Part shown: positions 6,927 through 12,515 of the stretch, piece after piece
Position numbering within the stretch: position 1 is the stretch's first letter
How the letters are laid out: each line of letters begins with the position of its first letter
Assembly (NCBI GenBank): GCA_947246775.1
Contig: CAMXTM010000026.1
Span: 1 to 12,515, forward strand
DNA from: an uncultured Clostridium sp.
Lineage (GTDB): Bacteria; Bacillota; Clostridia; Lachnospirales; Anaerotignaceae
Direction of reading: 5' to 3'
Length of the DNA stretch: 12,515 bases
The notes under the pieces: generated by a model
What the model saw: the letters and a program-made list of their open reading frames with translations, nothing else
Told to the model about the DNA's origin: nothing
The model's database searches: none
Translations under genes and position numbers: made by a program

Positions 6927-9908
6927 TTAATCCTTTCTTTGTACATATTGGTTTATTATATTTTTTAACAATTCCATATCAATTGGTTTTGCCATGTGTA
7001 CATTCATGCCAGAATCAAGAGCTTCTTTTTCATCTTCAGCAAAAGCATTTGCCGTCATAGCGATAATTGGTATTGTTTTTGCATCTTCTCTCTGTAATGC
7101 TCTAATCGCTTTAGTTGCCTCATAACCATTCATAACAGGCATTTGTACGTCCATCAATATCGCATTAAATTCATCTGGTTGTGCATTAGTAAAACGTTCT
7201 AAGGCAAGTTTACCATTTTCAACAATTTCACAGTTTGCACCCTCTATATCTAATAGTTCTTGTAAAATTTCTGCATTGATTTCGTTATCTTCCGCGGCGA
7301 GAAAATGTAGACCCTCTAGTGTAATTGGCTTTGCAATTTGCTTTTTATTTTTTGTATATTGTTTGATTGTCTTTTTTAGTAATTCGATATCAATTGGTTT
7401 TGCAATATGTACATTCATACCAGAATCAAGAGCTTCTTTTTCATCTTCAGCAAAAGCATTTGCCGTCATAGCGATAATTGGTATTGTTTTTGCATCTTCT
7501 CTTTGTAATGCTCTAATCGCTTTAGTTGCCTCATAACCATTCATAACAGGCATTTGCACGTCCATCAATATCGCATCAAATTCATCTGGTTGTGCATTAG
7601 TAAAACGTTTTAAGGCGAGTTTGCCATTTTCAACAATTTCGCAGCTTGCTTCCTCTATATCTAATAGTTCTTGTAAAATTTCTGCATTGATTTCGTTGTC
7701 CTCTGCAGCAAGGAAATGCATTCCTTTTAGCGTAGAATCTTTTTCATCTTCAGTAGTATTTTCTTCATTTTGTGCTTTTTGCATTTCGATGATTTTTTCT
7801 TTTAATGCTGATACAAAAAATGGTTTTGTTAAAATTTCTGTATTTTTGATGTCAAGTGCTTGTTTAATGGAGATGCTTTCTTCTATATTATTACCATCAT
7901 AATCTGTCAAAAATAGGAGAGGAATTGCATCTGATAATAATACTCTTATTTTTTTTGCAATTTCTATACTATCCACATCAAACATGTCCCAATCTAGTAA
8001 AATCAAGTGATACTGTTTTTCTATATTACAGCATTGTTGGATTGTTTCTTGTTCACTAATGGCTATATCCACTAAAACTTTTGTATCTTGCATAAGCGTT
8101 TGAATATTTTTGCAATCTTCCTTGTGTCCGATTGCCAATATATGGGAAATTCCACTTTTTTCCCAAAATTGTTTGTCTGTCAGTTCTTCTGGTATTCTAA
8201 ATTCAATATCTACTTTAAAAATACTGCCTTTGTTTACTTCGCTAGAAACTTCTATTGTTCCGCCCATAAGCTCTACAATACTTTTTGTAATTGCCATGCC
8301 TAGTCCTGTACCTTGTACTTTATTTGTTGTACTGTTTTCTGCTCTGGTAAAAGCATCAAATATGGTTTCAAGATACTCTGGTGTCATACCATAACCGTTG
8401 TCTTCTACTTCAATTCTGATATGTTCATATTGTTTAGAACGTTGTTTTAAACCAATCATACGAAACCAAATATTTCCTCCCTCTTGTGTATATTTTACAG
8501 CATTTGAGAGAAGATTGATTAGTATTTGATTGATTCTTGTTTCATCTCCCATTAAATACTCATGTTTGATTTTTGTTACTTCAACATAAAAATTTTGATT
8601 TTTTGACTTTGCCATAGGGCGTATAATAGCATCTATAGAAGATACTAAGTCATTTAATGTAAATTCTGCAATATTTAGTACTACTTTTCCGCTTTCTATT
8701 TTAGAAACATCTAAAATGTCATTGATTAAACTTAATAAGTGCTGACCAGAAGCAGTAATTTTTTTTGTATATTCTCTTACTTTGGCTGGATTTTCCGCGT
8801 CCATAGCAAGTAGCGTTGTAAATCCAAGTACTGCATTCATTGGCGTACGAATATCATGAGACATATTAGAAAGAAAAGTTGTTTTAGAATTGCTTGCCAT
8901 TTGTGCAGCCTGTAGTGCCTCAGCAAGCTGTTTGTTGTGTATTTCTCTTTCTGCTTCTCTTTCTTTTCTAATTTTATTTTGCTGCCTTTGGTTAAAATAG
9001 TATAGTGTACAACATAGAAAAAAGGCAATTAACATAACGATAACAACAAGGAAAATATTTTGATTTACGGTTCTTCCCTCTTGCTGTATTGCTTCAATTG
9101 GCACATAGCCAATCAGATAAATATATCCGTTGCTGACTGACCACATATAATTTAGAGAATTTTTTTGCCGAACATTGTGATAAAATAATATATTTTTTCC
9201 ACTTTGAACACAAGCACGAATTTCTTCACGAAGACTTTGGTCAAGAATATTGTTAGCACGAAAAAAATCTTCTAAATTAAGATGTCCTGCACTTCTTTCA
9301 CCCATACCTTTTGGTTTTAGTACTAGTCTTTCATTTTTGGCGTCCATAATATAAAGCATTGCTGTACCATTGTAAAAGCCATTCGGAAGAGATTTATCAA
9401 AAGAGTCATAAACGTATTCTGCATAAAGTGTTGCGATTACTTGACCCTCTTTTTCAATAGGACATTTCATTGTATATGCCCATGTTCCCATATAATTTAC
9501 ATAAGATTCAGAGATAGGTAAATCATCTATTGTTTTTCCAGAAGAAAAATCTAAACTTTCTTCTGAAAAAGGTTCTCCTATATTGGAAATGCCTTCTGTT
9601 TGTTCTGAGAATATAATAGATAATTTTACCATTGTTTGATTTTTGTGATAGGAACGAATAAATTCTTCTGGATTTTCTGTAGCCGAAATTTCCTGCGCAA
9701 TTAATTTTTGGAATTCTGCTTCTTTCTGTAATATTGCTTCTATAGTACCTTTCATTAAATCCAGACTTTCGCTTAAATTTTGAATTGCTGAATGAGACAT
9801 TTCTGTAGATATTTTCCGCGATACAGAAAATACAACAGCAATTAAAATACAAAAAACAAGTATAATAGGAAGAAAGAAAGGAATTCCTTTATTTCTATTT
9901 TTTTTCAT
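6927..9908 (-). CDS. Hybrid sensor histidine kinase with three receiver domains
   Basis: This 993-residue membrane kinase has transmembrane helices ~9-31 and ~284-306 around an extracytoplasmic sensor (~32-283, Cache-like in PIEKEGQVIATLYAEYVYD). A charged coiled coil (~306-345) leads into the HisKA domain, with phospho-acceptor H351 in FLSNMSHDIRTPMNAVLGF. The ATPase domain has the N-box N469, G1 DNGYGM (503-508) and G2 GTGLGMAI (533-540). Receiver 1 (~588-710) keeps D639, T668 and K695 but lacks the usual acidic pair, so it may be impaired. Receiver 2 (~729-851: E736/D737, D783, T815, K837) and receiver 3 (~866-988: E873/D874, D920, T952, K974) are complete and about 93% identical. No HPt or DNA-binding domain is present, so a separate phosphotransfer partner is expected. 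The ATG at 9906-9908 is preceded by an in-frame TGA one codon upstream, so no longer start is possible; a GGGGA box lies ~7 nt away. It is first in an operon with the solute-binding lipoprotein. Confidence 0.94.
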   Translation of the reverse strand: MKKNRNKGIPFFLPIILVFCILIAVVFSVSRKISTEMSHSAIQNLSESLDLMKGTIEAILQKEAEFQKLIAQEISATENPEEFIRSYHKNQTMVKLSIIFSEQTEGISNIGEPFSEESLDFSSGKTIDDLPISESYVNYMGTWAYTMKCPIEKEGQVIATLYAEYVYDSFDKSLPNGFYNGTAMLYIMDAKNERLVLKPKGMGERSAGHLNLEDFFRANNILDQSLREEIRACVQSGKNILFYHNVRQKNSLNYMWSVSNGYIYLIGYVPIEAIQQEGRTVNQNIFLVVIVMLIAFFLCCTLYYFNQRQQNKIRKEREAEREIHNKQLAEALQAAQMASNSKTTFLSNMSHDIRTPMNAVLGFTTLLAMDAENPAKVREYTKKITASGQHLLSLINDILDVSKIESGKVVLNIAEFTLNDLVSSIDAIIRPMAKSKNQNFYVEVTKIKHEYLMGDETRINQILINLLSNAVKYTQEGGNIWFRMIGLKQRSKQYEHIRIEVEDNGYGMTPEYLETIFDAFTRAENSTTNKVQGTGLGMAITKSIVELMGGTIEVSSEVNKGSIFKVDIEFRIPEELTDKQFWEKSGISHILAIGHKEDCKNIQTLMQDTKVLVDIAISEQETIQQCCNIEKQYHLILLDWDMFDVDSIEIAKKIRVLLSDAIPLLFLTDYDGNNIEESISIKQALDIKNTEILTKPFFVSALKEKIIEMQKAQNEENTTEDEKDSTLKGMHFLAAEDNEINAEILQELLDIEEASCEIVENGKLALKRFTNAQPDEFDAILMDVQMPVMNGYEATKAIRALQREDAKTIPIIAMTANAFAEDEKEALDSGMNVHIAKPIDIELLKKTIKQYTKNKKQIAKPITLEGLHFLAAEDNEINAEILQELLDIEGANCEIVENGKLALERFTNAQPDEFNAILMDVQMPVMNGYEATKAIRALQREDAKTIPIIAMTANAFAEDEKEALDSGMNVHMAKPIDMELLKNIINQYVQRKD
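6931..6936 (-). promoter_or_regulatory. Ribosome binding site of the lipoprotein, inside the kinase gene
   Basis: AAAGGA on the minus strand overlaps the final codons (Arg-Lys-Asp) of the histidine kinase and lies 9 nt from the lipoprotein ATG at 6919-6921. The kinase stop (6927-6929) lies between them. This arrangement is typical of translational coupling. Confidence 0.65.
6961..7320 (-). repeat. In-frame tandem duplication, copy encoding receiver 3
   Basis: This segment aligns with 7372-7731 at a constant 411-bp offset (137 codons). The central ~200 bp (about 7013-7215) differ at only about five positions by eye. The ends, especially around 7285-7320, are clearly more diverged. This copy encodes the C-terminal receiver. 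Confidence 0.9.
7372..7731 (-). repeat. In-frame tandem duplication, copy encoding receiver 2
   Basis: This is the partner of 6961-7320, with no gaps in the alignment at the 411-bp offset. A lysine-rich linker of about 15 residues (YTKNKKQIAKPITLE) lies between the two receivers. All receiver catalytic residues are kept in both copies. Confidence 0.9.
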
Positions 9909-10038
9909 TGCTCAATCCCCAATCTTTTGGCTCAATTTGTATTGCTATTATCATAAATATCATTTTTGTTATAAATTCTTTTCCCCTATTTCATTATCCT
10001 TTGTATTTTTTATTAATATTGTAAATGATAATAAAATT

Positions 10039-10068
10039 ATTATACCCTTTGTATTATTTTTATGTCAA
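10039..10068 (-). promoter_or_regulatory. Strong sigma-A promoter of the kinase-lipoprotein operon
   Basis: On the minus strand a perfect -35 TTGACA (10063-10068) and a perfect -10 TATAAT (10039-10044) are separated by 18 nt. Predicted initiation near 10032 gives a leader of about 125 nt before the kinase ATG at 9908. I see no riboswitch-like conserved core in the leader, but its length leaves room for regulation. Confidence 0.75.
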
Positions 10069-10118
10069 TATGATTATGAAGTTACAATATCATATTTGTA
10101 TTATATGTTTTATTTTGA

Positions 10119-10227
10119 TAGGGAGTGTCTCATTTGCAAATGTTCTAATTTTAAAAAAATTGTGAAATTTTTATCAATTTATTAAACTATAACTATGATT
10201 ATAAAATGCCTTTTTAGACACTCCCTA
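10119..10227. mobile_element. MITE-like element with 10-bp terminal inverted repeats and TA flanks
   Basis: GGGAGTGTCT (10121-10130) and AGACACTCCC (10216-10225) are perfect inverted repeats enclosing 85 bp of non-coding, AT-rich DNA. Each end is bounded by TA (10119-10120 and 10226-10227). A TA target duplication is the signature of IS630/Tc1-mariner insertion, and a 105-bp body without a transposase fits a miniature element. It may equally be an unrelated long-range hairpin. It lies between the repeat-protein gene and the kinase promoter, 50 bp upstream of the -35. Confidence 0.5.
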
Positions 10228-10248
10228 GCAATAAATTTTACAAACGAT

Positions 10249-11619
10249 TTATTCTAACTCTTCCATTTTAATATTATTAAGGAGTTCTTCTATCTCAAAT
10301 TTTATTTTTGCTTCCTTTCTTTTAATCCATTTTTGATAATTATGCCTATATTTATCTACAGGAGTCATACCAATACCCTCCCATACTTTATCTCCCTTTA
10401 TTCTTCCATATTCATATATAGTTATAACAGACAACATATCATCTTTTTCTTCTACTACTTCAAATTCATAACCTTGATGCTCTGCTACGACTTTTACTTT
10501 AAAATAAGAATCTACTTCTGGTGGACTGACATATTTCATACAAACAATTTCTTTTTCTACTCCTAAAATTTGAAATGGTTTGCATTTTTCAAATCCTTTT
10601 GAAACATCTTCTGAGCTTGTAGAATACAATACAAAATTACCATCTAGTGTCGTTCTTGCAATGTATGCCTTTCCTAGATGTATTGCAAACGTTTTTTCTT
10701 TCATATCTTTAATTTCAAGGTTCAGCAATCGCCATACACTTTGTATATCTTGATTGTTTGCTAGTTCTTCTATCTCTAATGTGATTGTTCTGACTTCTAC
10801 TCTTGTTACCCATTTTTGATATGTAACCGTTCTTTCATTCACTGCAATCAGTTCTTTCCCCTTTCGAGCAATATCAAAAAGGTTTTCTGTCACCATAATA
10901 GAGAGCATTTTTCCTTTTTGTCCTATTATATCAACTTCATCAAGTCGAGGTCTTCCTTTTGTTCTTACTTTAAAATAAGATTCTAATTCCGACAATTCTA
11001 CATATTTTGTACAAACAATTTCTTTTTTTATACCTAAAATTTGGAAAGGCTCACACGCTTCAAATCCTTTTGAAATATCTTCTATATCTGTAGAATATAG
11101 TAGTATTTTATTTGTTTCGTCTGTAGTAGTTATATATGTTTTGCCTAAATATACCGCAAAAGTTCCTTTTTTCATCTCTTTAGTTTCCAAATTTAGCAAC
11201 TGCCAGATAGCTTTCATATCATCATTATCAAAATCTCCCTCTATTTCTAACATAAATTCTGCTTCTTCCTTTTTAATCCACTTTTGATACACGCCTTTCT
11301 CAAGGACACTCATTCCTATGTCTTCAGCTACTCTATAATCTCCAGTTACAATAGATAACATATCTTCTTCTTTTTCTAATATACCAAATGTACAACCTTT
11401 GTATATCGCTATTATTCTTTTATAATAGTAAGAAGTTATCTCTGATTTTTCTACAGTTTTTGTACAAACAATTTCTTTTTCTGTCCATGAGCTTTTATAA
11501 GGTTCACAAGGCTCAAATCCTTTAGAAACATCTTCTATATCTGTAGAATAGAGTGTTATTCTTTTATCTCTATGCGCTTCATATTCTTTTCCTAAATAAA
11601 TTGCAAATCTTTTTTCCAT
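10249..11619 (-). CDS. Unrecognised protein of three tandem ~150-residue repeats
   Basis: This 456-residue protein consists of three diverged copies of one unit: ~1-150, 151-307 and 308-456. Each copy shows the order FA(I/V)xLGKxY, LYSTxxEDxSKGFExCxP, KEIVCxKxV, SYxxK, MLS(I/V), YQKW(I/V) and an acidic xEIE helix. The linker after repeats 1 and 2 reads WxLLNLExKxMK. There is no signal peptide, membrane helix or catalytic motif that I recognise; the units look beta-rich and cytoplasmic. One cysteine in GFExC and one in IVC recur in every unit. The ATG at 11617-11619 has a GAGGTG box with a 7-nt spacer. It lies 64 bp downstream of a broken paralogue with the same repeats and is probably co-transcribed with it. 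Multi-copy fused domains of this kind occur among poly-immunity proteins of toxin systems, but no toxin is present here, so the function is unassigned. Confidence 0.85.
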   Translation of the reverse strand: MEKRFAIYLGKEYEAHRDKRITLYSTDIEDVSKGFEPCEPYKSSWTEKEIVCTKTVEKSEITSYYYKRIIAIYKGCTFGILEKEEDMLSIVTGDYRVAEDIGMSVLEKGVYQKWIKKEEAEFMLEIEGDFDNDDMKAIWQLLNLETKEMKKGTFAVYLGKTYITTTDETNKILLYSTDIEDISKGFEACEPFQILGIKKEIVCTKYVELSELESYFKVRTKGRPRLDEVDIIGQKGKMLSIMVTENLFDIARKGKELIAVNERTVTYQKWVTRVEVRTITLEIEELANNQDIQSVWRLLNLEIKDMKEKTFAIHLGKAYIARTTLDGNFVLYSTSSEDVSKGFEKCKPFQILGVEKEIVCMKYVSPPEVDSYFKVKVVAEHQGYEFEVVEEKDDMLSVITIYEYGRIKGDKVWEGIGMTPVDKYRHNYQKWIKRKEAKIKFEIEELLNNIKMEELE

Positions 11620-11683
11620 AACGTTTCACCTCAAAACTTATTTTGTAGAAATAAAAGCTGCATTGCTCTTACTTTATAAACTG

Positions 11684-12515
11684 TTATACCTCTTCCATCT
11701 TAATATTATTAAGGAGTTCTTCTATTTCAAATTTCATTTTTGCTTCCTCTCTTTTAATCCATTTTTGATAAATAGTCTTATATTTATTTATAGGAGTCAT
11801 TCCTAAACTTTCACATAATTTGCTTGGTTTCGGTTCATTTTCATTTGTAATCAATAACATATTTCCCTTTTCTTCTATTACTTCTAATTCATGACCTTGA
11901 TACTCTGCCATAATTTTTACTTTAAAATAAGATCCTACTTCTGACGGACTGACATATTTCATACAAACAATCTCTTTTTCTACTCCTGAAATTTGAAATG
12001 GTTTGCATTTTTCAAATCCTTTGAAACATCTTCTGGATTTGTAGAATACAATGCAAAATTACCATCTAGTGTTGTTTTTGCTACATATGCCTTTCCTAAA
12101 TGTGTTACAAACGTTTTTTCTTTCATATTTTTAATTTCAAGGTTCAGCAAGCGCCATACAGCTTGTATGTCTTGATTATTTGCCAGTTCTTCTATCTCTA
12201 ATCTAATTTCTCTTATATATTTTCTTTCTATCCACCTATGGTGTAGATTTTTTTCTTTATCAATCAAAGTCATTCCTAGCGTTTTCCATGTTGCATTAAA
12301 ATGACTTGCTGAACTAATAATAGATAGCATTTTTCCTTTGCCTTCTATTATATCAACTTCATCAATCTGATGCTCTCCTTTTGTTCTTACTTTAAAATAA
12401 GAGTCTAACTCTGACAATTCTACATCTTTTGTACATACAATTTCTTTTTTTATGCCTAAGATTTGGAAAGGCTCACACGCTTCAAATCCTTTTGAAATAT
12501 CTTCTATATCTGTAG
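11684..12515 (-). pseudogene. Frameshifted paralogue of the repeat protein (5' end outside window)
   Basis: The reading frame enters from the window's right edge in the sequence of the second repeat of the intact paralogue (TDIEDISKGFEACEPFQILG). It runs through WRLLNLEIKNMKEKTF into the last repeat and then breaks at 12020-12022. There the intact gene has four T and this copy has three (plus strand). The broken frame stops at 11980 after SKDLKNANHFKFQE. The correct frame resumes at once and continues to the stop at 11684, encoding FQISGVEKEIVCMKYVSPSEVGSYFKV and ending NNIKMEEV. No other disabling change is visible, so the lesion is recent or a sequencing error. Nucleotide similarity to 10249-11619 is high at an offset of about 1432 bp, showing a whole-gene tandem duplication. 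Confidence 0.8.

Larger units (their letters stand above)
9909..10248. other. 340-bp intergenic region upstream of the hybrid kinase
   Basis: It holds the ~125-nt leader of the kinase operon, its promoter (10039-10068) and the MITE-like element (10119-10227). No intrinsic terminator with a U-run is evident for the repeat-protein gene that ends at 10249. Its transcript may run through the element, or stop by another mechanism. I see no supported small gene here. Confidence 0.5.

Noticed and set aside
6671..7060. Plus-strand open frame of 129 codons across the kinase/lipoprotein junction
   Set aside because: It is antisense to two confident genes and its hydrophobic composition is the complement of their coding sequence.
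9937..10185. Plus-strand open frame of 82 codons upstream of the kinase
   Set aside because: It starts with TTG without a ribosome binding site, is made of low-complexity AT-rich codons, and crosses both the minus-strand promoter and the MITE-like element.
10119..10227. The long inverted repeat as an intrinsic terminator of the repeat-protein gene
   Set aside because: The arms are 85 bp apart, have no U-run after the stem and are bounded by TA, which fits a small transposable element better.

Overview
The window is AT-rich and every convincing gene lies on the minus strand. Low G+C, AAGGAG-type ribosome binding sites, sigma-A-like promoters, and large extracytoplasmic-sensor/GGDEF and hybrid-kinase proteins all suggest a low-GC Firmicute. 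A gut or rumen clostridium of the Lachnospiraceae type is my best guess, from style only; there is no rRNA or other taxonomic marker here.

Layout in transcription order (high to low coordinates). At 10249-12515 there are two paralogous genes of unknown function, built from tandem repeats of about 150 residues. The upstream one (11684 to beyond 12515) is split by a one-base deletion; the downstream one (10249-11619) is intact with three repeats. Next is a 340-bp gap holding a small MITE-like inverted-repeat element (10119-10227) and a near-ideal promoter (TTGACA-N18-TATAAT). That promoter drives a 993-residue hybrid histidine kinase (6927-9908) with a degenerate receiver followed by two nearly identical receivers. 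Five bases after it comes a solute-binding lipoprotein (5614-6921), closed by a perfect-palindrome terminator. A separate unit (3856-5220) encodes a bacteriohemerythrin fused to a CheX-like middle region and a C-terminal receiver. It has its own promoter region with an 11-bp triple repeat and a strong intrinsic terminator. Then comes a membrane-anchored diguanylate cyclase (1125-3440) with an extracytoplasmic sensor, two PAS-like domains and an intact GGDEF domain with an I-site. Last are two tandem paralogues of an unrecognised family of about 180 residues, one complete (492-1031) and one running off the window (1-444).

How the genes may work together (inference). The middle of the window is a signalling cluster. 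An extracytoplasmic sensor kinase and a partner binding protein without permease genes would perceive a solute. A diiron hemerythrin would report oxygen, or a similar ligand, to a receiver or CheX-type output. A Cache-type cyclase would feed c-di-GMP. No DNA-binding output domain is encoded here, so the phosphorelay partners must lie elsewhere. The cluster is flanked on both sides by recently duplicated genes of unknown function. Their repeat architecture and tandem amplification recall immunity or poly-immunity genes of toxin loci, but no toxin is visible and I do not assign that function.
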